NCBI GenBank assembly: GCA_024696005.1
Contig: JAILHF010000051.1
Location: 372,001-436,000 of the forward strand
Direction: 5' to 3'
DNA: 64,000 nucleotides
DNA from: Lachnospiraceae bacterium
Lineage (GTDB): Bacteria; Bacillota; Clostridia; Lachnospirales; Lachnospiraceae
In this document: positions 34,603-43,020 of the stretch, piece by piece
How positions within the stretch are numbered: position 1 is the first letter of the stretch
Layout of the letters: every line of letters begins with the position of its first letter
Notes under the pieces: generated by a model
The model's input: the letters and a program-made list of their open reading frames with translations, nothing else
Told to the model about the DNA's origin: nothing
The model's database searches: none
Made by a program: the position numbers and the translations under genes

Positions 34603-34608
34603 AACGAC

Positions 34609-35010
34609 TCAGTCTTCCTCCGTATCATCCCCGCCGCGTGCCGCGATCGTCTTTTCGTCGGCATCACGCACCTGATCGATCAGTTGCGACATGTGATTTC
34701 CGTAAGCAATGGAATGGTCCGGCAAAAAGATCAGCTCGGGCGTGTTCCTGAGATTCAGTTCGTGCGCAAGCTGTCTTCTGAGATATCCCTCGGCGCTCTT
34801 TAAGCCTTCCAGTCCTTCCCGCATGGCCTCTTCATCACCGAGCATGCTAACCCATACCTTGCAGCTCTTCAGATCCGGCGCCACCTCGGCATCGGTGACC
34901 GATGTGAACTCCGGCACGCGCGGATCCTTGACTTCGCTGCGGATCAGCTCTGCGAGGACTTTGACGACTTCGGAATTGATCCTTGTATTTTTAACACTTC
35001 CCTTTCGCAT
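34609..35010 (-). CDS. rbfA: Ribosome-binding factor A
   Basis: 133 residues, KH-like fold, binds the 30S subunit during late 16S rRNA maturation. Conserved features: RINSEVVKVLAELIRSEVKDPRV at the start, VTDAEVAPDLKSCKVWVS, and LRRQLAHELNLRNTPELIFLPDHS. The acidic tail is a short addition. It begins directly after the infB stop codon and ends 6 bases before hairpin repeat copy 1. Confidence 0.95.
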   Translation of the reverse strand: MRKGSVKNTRINSEVVKVLAELIRSEVKDPRVPEFTSVTDAEVAPDLKSCKVWVSMLGDEEAMREGLEGLKSAEGYLRRQLAHELNLRNTPELIFLPDHSIAYGNHMSQLIDQVRDADEKTIAARGGDDTEED

Positions 35011-37926
35011 TTAGCTTCTGGGTACCTCCACCATGATATATGCTTCTACCACATCGAGTTCCTGCATGGCATCAAAGCCTTCAAACACGAGACCGCATTC
35101 GTAGCCGGCCTTTACTTCCTTCACATCGTCCTTGAAACGCTTGAGGGAAGCCAGCGCACCTTCATAGATCTGCTCGCCTTCTCTCGTGATGCGGATCTTG
35201 CAGTCTCTCTTGAACTCACCATCCAGGACAAAGGCACCGGCGATATTACCGACTGCCGAAGCCTTGAAGATCTGGCGCACTTCGGCGTGACCGATGATCT
35301 TCTCCTCGAAGACGGGATCCAGCATGCCCTTCATGGCTGCCTCGATATCTTCGATCGCCTGATAGATGACCTTGTACAGTCTTACATCCACGCCTTCGCG
35401 CTCGGCCGTCTGCTTTGCAACGGCATCGGGACGAACGTTAAAGCCTATGATGATCGCGTTGGATGCGCTCGCCAGAACCACATCGGATTCGTTGATGGCA
35501 CCCACACCGCCGTGTATTACTTTTACGACCACTTCTTCGTTGGAAAGCTTGAGGAGTGACTGCTTCACCGCTTCCACGCTGCCCTGTACATCGGCCTTGA
35601 TGATCAGGTTCAGTTCCTTCAGGTTGCCTTCCTGGATCTTGCTGAACACATCCTCCAGGCTCATCTTGACCTTGGTATCCTCAAGCAGCTTCTCCTTGTT
35701 CTGTGCGATAAAGGTATCCGCAAAGCTCTTGGCTTCCTTGTCGTTCGGATGGCAGATAAAGATCTCGCCGGCGTTGGGAACATCATCCAGACCCAGGATC
35801 TCCACAGGCGTGGAAGGCCCTGCATCCTTGACACGGCGTCCCTTGTCATCCACCATGGCACGTACCTTGCCGTGGGAAGCCCCGGCCGATACAAAGTCGC
35901 CGATATGAAGGGTTCCCTTCTGTACCAGAACGGTGGCAACAGGTCCGCGTCCCTTATCCAGCTCGGCCTCGATGACCAGACCTCTGGCCTGACGCTTCGG
36001 ATTGGCCTTGAGTTCCATGACATCCGCCGTGAGAAGGATCATCTCGAGCAGGTTGTCAATGCCCTCGCCGGTCTTGGCCGATACGGGAGCAAAGATCGTG
36101 GATCCGCCCCAGTCCTCGCTGACCAGTTCGTATTCCGTCAGCTCCTGCTTCACCCTGTCCACATTGGCGCCGGGCTTATCGATCTTGTTCACCGCAACGA
36201 TGATCTCGATCCCCGCAGCCTTGGCATGGTTGATCGCCTCGACCGTCTGCGGCATCACGCCGTCGTCCGCCGCAACCACCAGGATCGCGATATCCGTGGA
36301 ATTCGCTCCGCGCATACGCATGGAAGTGAATGCTTCATGACCCGGCGTATCCAGGAAGGTGATCGAACGTCCGCCGATGGAAACCGTGTAAGCACCGATA
36401 TGCTGCGTGATGCCGCCGGCCTCCTTGTCGGTCACATGCGTCTTCCGGATCGCATCCAGAAGGGAGGTCTTACCATGGTCAACATGGCCCATGACGCAGA
36501 TGACGGGCGGTCTGGAAACCAGCTTGCTCTCGTCCTCTTCATCCTCCTTGAGGAGCTCGGCGATCACATCCACCTTTTCTTCACGTTCGCACATGATCTC
36601 GTAATCCAGGGCGATCTCTTCGGCTTTTTCAAAGCTGATCTCCTGGTTCACGGTGACCATCTCGCCCTGCAGGAAGAGCTTCTTGACGATCTCGGAAGGC
36701 TGGACGCGCATCTTGTCGGCAAATTCCTTTACCGTGATGGAATCCGGAAGGATGATCACCTTGATCTCGTCCTCCTGTGCCTCCTGCTTCTTCACAACGG
36801 GCTTCTGGAAGGAACCGGCTCTGTTGTTGCGGCCCTTCCCCAGATTATCCTCATACGCGCTGGCGTTCTTGCGCTGCTCGCGGTCTCTGTCCCTGTCGTT
36901 ATGACGGCCTCTGCGGTCTCCGCCGCGGTTATTGTCGGCCGGTGCCGGAGCAGAAGAAAATCCTCCGCGGCCGCCACCCTGTGCGGGTCTCTGGCCGGGT
37001 GCGGGTCTGCCGCCACCCTGTCCGGGACGTCCCGGTCCACCGAAACGGTCGCCGCCGGGCCTGGGTCCACCCTGTCCGGGACGGTTCGGTCCGCCGAAGC
37101 GGTCTCCGCCGGGTCTGGGTCCACCCTGTCCGGGACGGTCCTGATAACGCTGTCCTGCAGGCGCCTGGGGCCTGTCGGTGCGAATCTGCGGCCGGTCCGT
37201 ACGGGGTGCCACCGGCGCGCTGTGCGTATCTGCCGGTGCAGTTGCAGGTGCAGCTTCCGCTGCCTCCTGTCTTGCTTTCTGCTGGGCAGCCGCAGCCGCT
37301 TCCGCTTCCCTGCGCTGTTCTTCGAGCTCACGCTCCCTTTCGGCCGCTTCACGCCGGCTTGTGATGGCACCGGCACGGTCGACCATGTTGTCACGGGGAC
37401 GGATCGGTCCTCTGGTGTAGGCGTTTCCTCCGTTATTGTTCTGCGGATAACGGCGCTCCCCGCCACCCTGCGAAGGGCCGCGTCCCTGAGAACTGCCCTG
37501 TCCGCTCACGATGATGATCTTTTTCTTCTTGGGCGGCATGCCCTGGGGATTGCTTCTCTGGGGGGCACCACCCTGCGGTGCGCTTCCCTGCGGCCTGGGC
37601 TGCTGGGCGGGCTTATCCGCGGGCTTTTTCTCGATATCCTTCTTCTCTTCCGCAGGCGCTGCCTTCGGAAGCTCTTTTTTCTCGGGGCTCTGATCCGTTA
37701 CGGGAGTAGGTGCGGGCTTTTCCGTCTTTTCTTCCGCTCCGCCACGAGAAAAACCCCGGCTCTTCAATTCGTCCGCGATCTTTCCTTCAAGCTCAGCCGG
37801 AAAGGTGCTGGAAGCCGTTTTGCCGGCCGCACCGTGCTTTTCCAAAAGCTCGATGATCAGATTGTTTTTGGGTGCTTTGCCGTCAGCTCCCGTAAATTCC
37901 CTTGAAAATTCGCTGATCCTTGCCAT
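35011..37926 (-). CDS. infB: Translation initiation factor IF-2
   Basis: 971 residues. A short IF2-N module begins the protein (ISEFSREF ... [10 protein letters not shown]), followed by a long disordered Pro/Gly/Arg/Ala linker (about residues 60-370) with tandem repeats, a second IF2-N module ([29 protein letters not shown]), then the G domain ([31 protein letters not shown]) and domains II-IV with the fMet-tRNA-binding C-terminus. The start lacks a close ribosome binding site: GGGAGG is 12 bases away. Confidence 0.97.
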   Translation of the reverse strand: MARISEFSREFTGADGKAPKNNLIIELLEKHGAAGKTASSTFPAELEGKIADELKSRGFSRGGAEEKTEKPAPTPVTDQSPEKKELPKAAPAEEKKDIEKKPADKPAQQPRPQGSAPQGGAPQRSNPQGMPPKKKKIIIVSGQGSSQGRGPSQGGGERRYPQNNNGGNAYTRGPIRPRDNMVDRAGAITSRREAAERERELEEQRREAEAAAAAQQKARQEAAEAAPATAPADTHSAPVAPRTDRPQIRTDRPQAPAGQRYQDRPGQGGPRPGGDRFGGPNRPGQGGPRPGGDRFGGPGRPGQGGGRPAPGQRPAQGGGRGGFSSAPAPADNNRGGDRRGRHNDRDRDREQRKNASAYEDNLGKGRNNRAGSFQKPVVKKQEAQEDEIKVIILPDSITVKEFADKMRVQPSEIVKKLFLQGEMVTVNQEISFEKAEEIALDYEIMCEREEKVDVIAELLKEDEEDESKLVSRPPVICVMGHVDHGKTSLLDAIRKTHVTDKEAGGITQHIGAYTVSIGGRSITFLDTPGHEAFTSMRMRGANSTDIAILVVAADDGVMPQTVEAINHAKAAGIEIIVAVNKIDKPGANVDRVKQELTEYELVSEDWGGSTIFAPVSAKTGEGIDNLLEMILLTADVMELKANPKRQARGLVIEAELDKGRGPVATVLVQKGTLHIGDFVSAGASHGKVRAMVDDKGRRVKDAGPSTPVEILGLDDVPNAGEIFICHPNDKEAKSFADTFIAQNKEKLLEDTKVKMSLEDVFSKIQEGNLKELNLIIKADVQGSVEAVKQSLLKLSNEEVVVKVIHGGVGAINESDVVLASASNAIIIGFNVRPDAVAKQTAEREGVDVRLYKVIYQAIEDIEAAMKGMLDPVFEEKIIGHAEVRQIFKASAVGNIAGAFVLDGEFKRDCKIRITREGEQIYEGALASLKRFKDDVKEVKAGYECGLVFEGFDAMQELDVVEAYIMVEVPRS
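37013..37138. repeat. 54-base tandem repeat in infB linker
   Basis: CCACCCTG recurs at 37013, 37067 and 37121, a 54-base period encoding an 18-residue Gly/Pro/Arg unit beginning [16 protein letters not shown]. Two full copies plus a partial third. Confidence 0.85.
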
Positions 37927-37944
37927 TTGTTCGCACTACCTCCC

Positions 37945-38256
37945 TTATTGTTCCTGATCCAGAAGCGCCAATATGCTCTTGCAGAACCCGCTGTCCTCTA
38001 CCGAAAGGACGCTGCGGAATTCCTTGCCTATGGCGGCTCCCAGCCGTTCTTTATCCGCGTATTCCCGGCATGTGGTCTCATAATAAGTGCACATGTCCCG
38101 GATATGCTTTTTCGATGCATCCGAGGTGTCACAAGTCATGATCACCAGGCACGCGGCTCCTGTCTTGACACTCTGTTCCACGGCGTAGTTGCCGCTCTTG
38201 ATCTTTCCTGCCCGCTGGGCAAGTCCCAGCAGCGATAAAAGTCTGTCCTGTTTCAA
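37945..38256 (-). CDS. ylxQ: L7Ae-family ribosomal-like protein YlxQ
   Basis: 103 residues. LLSLLGLAQRAGKIKSGNYAVEQSVKTG, followed by LVIMTCDTSDASKKHI, is the L7Ae/L30e/S12e/Gadd45 fold, an RNA-binding family. I place the start at TTG 38254-38256, which overlaps the ylxR stop as TTGA with GGAG 8 bases upstream; the frame is open far upstream within ylxR but that part has no L7Ae similarity. The next gene, infB, follows by 18 bases. Confidence 0.88.
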   Translation of the reverse strand: MKQDRLLSLLGLAQRAGKIKSGNYAVEQSVKTGAACLVIMTCDTSDASKKHIRDMCTYYETTCREYADKERLGAAIGKEFRSVLSVEDSGFCKSILALLDQEQ

Positions 38257-38519
38257 AGCAAGCTCTCCAGTTCGCCGTATACTTCCGCGGGGACTTCCGT
38301 TTTTAAGGATCGTTCCGCCGCTTTCTTCTTTTCCGCCAGCCGGATGCAGGCTGCATCCCTGCAAAGGTATACCCCTCTGCCGTTCGCGCGTCCCGTCCCA
38401 TCCGCCGTAACCTTTCCTTCCGGTGTCCGCACGATGCGTATCAGGTCTTTCTTCTCCCTGCGCGTGCCGCAGGCGCAGCACATGCGTTCCGTGGTTCGCT
38501 TCTGACCGGTCATTCCCAA
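38253..38519 (-). CDS. ylxR: YlxR-family RNase P modulator
   Basis: About 88 residues. CCACGTRREKKDLIRIV and GRANGRGVYLC mark YlxR (DUF448), recently described in B. subtilis as RNase P modulator RnpM. The start is either TTG 38517-38519, with GGGGA 7 bases upstream, or ATG 38511-38513, where the same site is 13 bases away; I favour TTG slightly. It follows nusA by 3 bases. Confidence 0.92.
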   Translation of the reverse strand: MGMTGQKRTTERMCCACGTRREKKDLIRIVRTPEGKVTADGTGRANGRGVYLCRDAACIRLAEKKKAAERSLKTEVPAEVYGELESLL

Positions 38520-38522
38520 ATC

Positions 38523-39689
38523 TTATTCCCCATCATTATCCGAAGGAGCTTCCTCCGCGGCGTAGCCTTCCTCCACGTAATAACCTTCTTCGTCATATTC
38601 CTCGCCGTAATCATCCTGGTAATCCTCGATACGGAAACCGACGGCATCCACGGCCTGGGATTCGCTCTTGATGTCGATCTTGAAACCGGTGAGCTTTGCG
38701 GCAAGACGGGCATTCTGTCCGGACTTGCCGATCGCCAGCGAAAGCTGGGAATCCGGCACGACCACGTTGGCGGTCTTTTCCTCGGGATCGGCAAATACGT
38801 TCACGATCTTGGCCGGGGAAAGGGCATGCATGATCAGGTCACCGGGGTTATCACTCCAGTTGATGATATCGATCTTCTCGCCGTAAAGCTCGTTCACGAT
38901 CGCGTTGACACGCGAGCCGTTCACGCCAACGCAGGCTCCGACGGGATCCACATTAGGATTGTACGAGCAGACCGCCATCTTGGTACGGCTGCCCGCTTCA
39001 CGGGCGATGTTCATGATCTCGACGGTACCGTCTTTGATCTCGGTCACTTCCTCTTCAAAAAGCTTGCGCACCAGTTCCGGATGGGAACGGCTCACCGTGA
39101 TCTTGGCGCCCTTCGGGGTGCTCGTCACATCCAGGACATAGACCTTGATGCGGCCGCCCTGCTTGAGTCTCTCGCCGGGCACACATTCCTGATCGGGCAG
39201 GAGTGCATCGGTCTTGCCCAGATTGATGGAAAAGCCTCTGCCCACACGACGCTGCACCACACCCGTGATGATCTGATGCTTGCGCTCGGAGAACTGATTA
39301 TAGATCACGTTGCGCTCTTCTTCACGAAGCTTCTGGGTGATCACGTTCTTTGCGTTCTGGGTGGCGATGCGTCCGAATTCCTTGGAATTGATCTCCACTT
39401 CCACAAAGCCGCCGGGAACCACATCAGGATCGATCTCCTTCGCTTCGTCCCAGCTGATCTCGATCGCGGGATCCATGACGTCATCCGCGAGCTCGATCAC
39501 TTCCTTGGTCGCGATCACATGGAACTCACCCGTCTTTTCATTGATGTCGATGCGGATATTGTCCGCCGACTTGAAGTGGTTCTTGCACGCCTGGATCAGG
39601 GAATCCTTGATCGCTTTGAGGATCGCGTCCTTGCTGATCTCTTTGTCCCGCTCCAGTGTTTCCAGTGCATCCATCAACTCCGAATTCAT
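38523..39689 (-). CDS. nusA: Transcription termination/antitermination factor NusA
   Basis: 388 residues: N-terminal RNA polymerase-binding domain, S1 domain (IITGVVQRRVGRGFSINLG), KH1 and KH2 (REAGSRTKMAV, GACVGVNGSRV, LAIGKSGQNARLAAKLTGF). It ends with a Tyr/Glu/Asp-rich acidic tail (about residues 355-388), common in Firmicutes, in place of the proteobacterial acidic repeats. GGAGGG is 5 bases before ATG. Confidence 0.97.
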   Translation of the reverse strand: MNSELMDALETLERDKEISKDAILKAIKDSLIQACKNHFKSADNIRIDINEKTGEFHVIATKEVIELADDVMDPAIEISWDEAKEIDPDVVPGGFVEVEINSKEFGRIATQNAKNVITQKLREEERNVIYNQFSERKHQIITGVVQRRVGRGFSINLGKTDALLPDQECVPGERLKQGGRIKVYVLDVTSTPKGAKITVSRSHPELVRKLFEEEVTEIKDGTVEIMNIAREAGSRTKMAVCSYNPNVDPVGACVGVNGSRVNAIVNELYGEKIDIINWSDNPGDLIMHALSPAKIVNVFADPEEKTANVVVPDSQLSLAIGKSGQNARLAAKLTGFKIDIKSESQAVDAVGFRIEDYQDDYGEEYDEEGYYVEEGYAAEEAPSDNDGE

Positions 39690-39786
39690 CTCTACCCTCC
39701 TAATATCGTTAACGCTCCGTCAACTGATGTTATTTTTTGCCGGCATCTTCCGCAGTTTAGACCGGCGTTTTTCCCGTTTCTATTTT

Positions 39787-40251
39787 TCAGAAATCAACCG
39801 CAAGCTTGACCACGGCGATCTTTGAACGCTCAAAGCTCCGTTCCTCTTCCCCGATCAGAAGATTCACGCTGTTTTTGTCAAAAGACTTCAGCTCGCCCCG
39901 GAATTCCTTTTCTCCGTCCAGGGCTTCAAAAAGCTTCACTTCCACTTCCTGCCCCAGACTGTTCTCGAAATGTCTGTCCTTCTTGAGCTGCCTTCCCAGT
40001 CCCGGGCTGCTCACTTCCAGGATGTAAGCCTCGGGGATCGGATCCGTTTCATCAAGCTTTTCCGACAGCGCCCGGCTCACGTTCTCGCAGTCCTGGATAT
40101 TGACGCCGCCGTCCTTGTCGATGTAGGCCCGGAGAAAATAATCGCTTCCTTCCTTCACATATTCCACATCATAGATCCGGACGCCGTTCGCCTCGGCGAT
40201 CGGCTTCAAAAGCTCTTCCGTCAGCTGTTCCGTGTCTTTCCTGCTCGGCAT
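39787..40251 (-). CDS. rimP: Ribosome maturation factor RimP
   Basis: 154 residues, needed for 30S maturation. YDVEYVKEGSDYFLRAYIDKDGGVNIQDCENVSRALSEKLDE and YILEVSSPGLGRQL are family hallmarks. GGAG lies 8 bases before ATG. First gene of the cluster, with its own promoter and a leader that can form a 12-bp hairpin. A 97-base gap with no evident feature separates it from nusA. Confidence 0.95.
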   Translation of the reverse strand: MPSRKDTEQLTEELLKPIAEANGVRIYDVEYVKEGSDYFLRAYIDKDGGVNIQDCENVSRALSEKLDETDPIPEAYILEVSSPGLGRQLKKDRHFENSLGQEVEVKLFEALDGEKEFRGELKSFDKNSVNLLIGEEERSFERSKIAVVKLAVDF

Positions 40252-40285
40252 CGTTTACGCTCCTTTGCAGTTGTCCGCAAACAGA

Positions 40286-40312
40286 TAAGAGTAGGTGCAG
40301 CACCTACTCTTA
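40286..40312 (-). promoter_or_regulatory. Perfect leader hairpin before rimP
   Basis: TAAGAGTAGGTG pairs with its exact complement 3 bases later, a 12-bp stem with a triloop near the 5' end of the predicted rimP transcript and 35 bases before the start. No T run follows, so it is not an intrinsic terminator; it could protect the 5' end or bind a protein. Confidence 0.7.
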
Positions 40313-40328
40313 CCATAACAACGCGTTA

Positions 40329-40357
40329 AGTTTACCACTATTATCGGGGAAATGCAA
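40329..40357 (-). promoter_or_regulatory. Promoter of the rimP-infB cluster
   Basis: Minus-strand TTGCAT at 40352-40357, a 17-base spacer and TAAACT at 40329-40334; the predicted start is near 40322, ten bases before the hairpin. Confidence 0.6.
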
Positions 40358-40394
40358 GCGTTTTTCATAAATTATGTGGTCTGCAAGCCGGCGG

Positions 40395-40538
40395 TTGTTA
40401 CCATTCACAGCCCTTTGGGCTGTAAATGGTAACGGGTTTCGCCAATAAAATTGCCTTCGGCAATGGGCGAAACCCATCGCCGGGTATACAGCCTGGGCCG
40501 TAACTGCGCAGCAAGTGCGCAGTTCGGCTGTGAACAGT
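40395..40538. repeat. Three-hairpin dispersed repeat, copy 2
   Basis: Hairpin A: 40397-40405 with 40425-40433, inner stem 40407-40413/40417-40423. Hairpin B: 40434-40443 with 40466-40475, inner stem 40450-40455/40459-40464. Hairpin C: 40496-40510 with 40516-40529. It starts 10 bases after the stop codon of the TPR gene and ends before the rimP promoter. Same orientation and order as copy 1. Confidence 0.85.
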
Positions 40539-40548
40539 ATCCGGCAGT

Positions 40549-43020
40549 TCAACCTTCCAGCCTCTTCTCTGCGTCCTCCAGATCCTTATATCCGAGAAGC
40601 CTGGCCGTATTGCCCATGATCTCGGCGGCCAGGTTGCGGCCGGCCTGGGCAAGGCCCGCGATGAAGCGGCCGTAGAGGATCAGCGTTCCATCGGAATAGG
40701 TGCTGATCTCGCCGCGCAGATAGGTTTCGTATGAAGTATTGTATGCCGTGTCTTCGCTTGTATGGATGCTTCTGGCACTGTCCGCCATCTTCGGGTATTT
40801 CTTTGCGAATTCCTCCATCCAGCCGATCTGGATCGCGATGATCTCTTCCTGGATGCGGAGGCGATCCTCATCGAGCTTCGGGAAGTAAGGCTCCAGCTCC
40901 TTGTAGCGTTCCGGCGCGGTGCTTTCCATCATGCGGCCGTATTTTTCGGTGATCAGATTGCGGCCGTGTGCCTTCGCATCGCTCAGGTCGCTGAAAAAGC
41001 TGACCAGCAGTTCTTCCGGCCAGGTCATGTACTGGCTCTTTCGCATGACGGAAAAGGTCTCCCAGTTGTCCTGACAGTCCGCCCTTCCGCCTTCGTTTTC
41101 CGTCCGGTCAAACTGTTCCCATTCCAGGGCGACCACAGCCTCGATCAGGCGCGTCTTTTCATCGGCACCGGCTGCATCCTTTTTTATATCTTCCCTTTTC
41201 AGGACTTCGGGCTTCCATTCCCGGATCTCGGGCTGCTTACCGCCTTTCGCCTTCCGCTTTACAAGCCCTGCGATCTCGGCGATATAGCGGTCCGCAAAGG
41301 GTTCGTTTTTGTCGTAATCGGCGATCATTCCCTGCTGTACCATCTGATCCAGGATCAGCGCCGAAGCGATGTCAAAGCTCAGCGCCTTGTTGTCGGTCCC
41401 GTTCTCGAGGACCACATCCTTCCCCGAGGGCATGTCCGCGATCGCTCTCGCGATGTCGGAAAGCTCGGGCAGGACGGAAAGCTCGGCCGTTCCCCTGCAG
41501 AGCAGCTTCAGATAAGGCGGAAAACGCCGGTTCAGATAAAAAGCGATCTGCAGCATGCATTGCACGGCCCTGGCTTCGTAAAGCCCGGCCGTCACAAAGT
41601 CGCCGCGTTTCAGGGAACGCAGGTAATTGTATTGCCCTGCCTGCGAGAACAGATGCGTCAGGTTCGCAAGCTTCTTACGCCGGAAGCCTTCTGGCATCTC
41701 CTCGCGGAAATAGCGGCGCAGCTTGGTGATCGTTCCTTCCCCGTCATGGAAGATCCCGCCGTTTACGGCCGCGGCCACACCGGCAAGGGTCTCGTCATCC
41801 ATGTCGTTCAACAGGGCTTCGATCCCTTTCGCGTAATAACGCATCGTGATCTGCGGGATGGTCGTGAGGCGCTCGAAGAACTCGTCGATCTCCATCACAC
41901 CCTGCCGTCCCAGCTTTACGTCGGGTTCGCCGCCGAAAGCGCTCTGGTATGCATCCCTGTAAAGCGCTTCCAGCTTTTTGCGGTATTTCTCCGCATGGAC
42001 TGCGGAAAGCCAGACACAGCAGCCCGGCGCATAATCGTGATCCCTGGAATATTCGTCATCAAAACCGAAATGCTCGCTGCCTTCTCCGGCATAGCCCACG
42101 GCAATGTAAGAAAGGGCATCCGGGATTTCCCGTTCGATGCGCGGAAGAAGGTATTCTTCGTAGAAATAGCCGCTCCGCGAGAATGCGTCGTTCTCATCGG
42201 GTGCGATCTCCCGCTGTTCTCCCGCGCAGCGCATGGAGAGCTCGTAGTTTTCCTTCACACGCCGGTAATTCTCACTGGCTCCGGTCCCGGCATAGAGCTG
42301 CTCCATTGCCTTGCGGAAGCAGGCTGCCGCGCCGAGATAATCTTCTTTCTGGAAATACAGGGTACCCAGGGCGGAAAGCGCCGCGCTGTAATGAAAGTCG
42401 GTGCCGCCGTCCCGTTCAAAGATATCGATGGCATCGCGCAGGCACTGCTCCGCCTCTTCGCGCCCCTCGGGGGATGCGTAGATCAGGGCAGCCGCCAGAT
42501 TGGCCTTGGTGCTGGCCAGTTCGATCTCGTGCTCGGGATGGGAAGTGTTCAGGATGGCGGCCGCGCGCTGGAAATCTTCGACGGCACGCTCCCATTCTTT
42601 GAGTTCCTGGTATAAAAGACCGCGGTTGTTGTAGAGTCCCGCGAAAAGAAAATCGTTCTTCGGGAGCATGGCATTGTAGAGCTCCTCGCAGATCGCATAG
42701 CGTTTCTCCGATTCCTCCGGCATGCCGAAGCCCCGGTAAGCGTTTGCCAGATTCAGCATCGTCGTGGCATACTCGATGCGCCCTTCAAAATCGAGCTCAT
42801 GCATCAGGTTCTCGAGTTCCCTGGCATAGCGCACGCCCTCTTCCTTGAAAGCAGCGTCGCGGCAAAAACCGATCACCTCGTTTAAGAGAATGATCTCGGC
42901 CGCCACATCCCGCTCCTCCCTGGCGATGTCGATCTTCTGCATCAGCCAGGACAAAATCTCTCTGGGCTCCCTGGCCCCGAACATCGCATCATATTCTTCC
43001 AGGATCCCGTCGATATTCAT
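40549..43020 (-). CDS. TPR - DUF4037-like nucleotidyltransferase - DUF4125-like fusion protein
   Basis: 823 residues. Residues 20-270 are TPR-like helical pairs (LANAYRGFGMPEESEKRY, YNNRGLLYQELKEWERAVEDF, LGTLYFQKEDYLGAAACFRKAM). Residues 283-500 resemble DUF4037: GS at 314-315 and DHD at 327-329 in SRDHDYAP match the GS-x11-DxD signature of polymerase-beta-type nucleotidyltransferases. The last 200 residues resemble DUF4125 (NTSYETYLRGEISTYSDGTL). No signal peptide. Domain names are from memory. It overlaps rseP by 4 bases, so it is translated with it. The substrate is unknown; peers of this fold modify tRNA, proteins or small molecules. Confidence 0.8.
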   Translation of the reverse strand: MNIDGILEEYDAMFGAREPREILSWLMQKIDIAREERDVAAEIILLNEVIGFCRDAAFKEEGVRYARELENLMHELDFEGRIEYATTMLNLANAYRGFGMPEESEKRYAICEELYNAMLPKNDFLFAGLYNNRGLLYQELKEWERAVEDFQRAAAILNTSHPEHEIELASTKANLAAALIYASPEGREEAEQCLRDAIDIFERDGGTDFHYSAALSALGTLYFQKEDYLGAAACFRKAMEQLYAGTGASENYRRVKENYELSMRCAGEQREIAPDENDAFSRSGYFYEEYLLPRIEREIPDALSYIAVGYAGEGSEHFGFDDEYSRDHDYAPGCCVWLSAVHAEKYRKKLEALYRDAYQSAFGGEPDVKLGRQGVMEIDEFFERLTTIPQITMRYYAKGIEALLNDMDDETLAGVAAAVNGGIFHDGEGTITKLRRYFREEMPEGFRRKKLANLTHLFSQAGQYNYLRSLKRGDFVTAGLYEARAVQCMLQIAFYLNRRFPPYLKLLCRGTAELSVLPELSDIARAIADMPSGKDVVLENGTDNKALSFDIASALILDQMVQQGMIADYDKNEPFADRYIAEIAGLVKRKAKGGKQPEIREWKPEVLKREDIKKDAAGADEKTRLIEAVVALEWEQFDRTENEGGRADCQDNWETFSVMRKSQYMTWPEELLVSFFSDLSDAKAHGRNLITEKYGRMMESTAPERYKELEPYFPKLDEDRLRIQEEIIAIQIGWMEEFAKKYPKMADSARSIHTSEDTAYNTSYETYLRGEISTYSDGTLILYGRFIAGLAQAGRNLAAEIMGNTARLLGYKDLEDAEKRLEG

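Noticed and set aside
34422-34667. Minus-strand frame through hairpin repeat copy 1, similar in translation to the frame at 40310-40552
   Set aside because: The shared peptide follows from the shared nucleotide repeat; the copies lose frame agreement part-way, substitutions fit stem pairing rather than codons, and no ribosome binding site is present.
39690-39786. Separate promoter between rimP and nusA
   Set aside because: No hexamer pair at proper spacing was found in the 97 bases; read-through from rimP is simpler.
40286-40312. Hairpin before rimP as an intrinsic terminator
   Set aside because: No run of T follows on either strand and it lies downstream of the predicted start of the rimP transcript.
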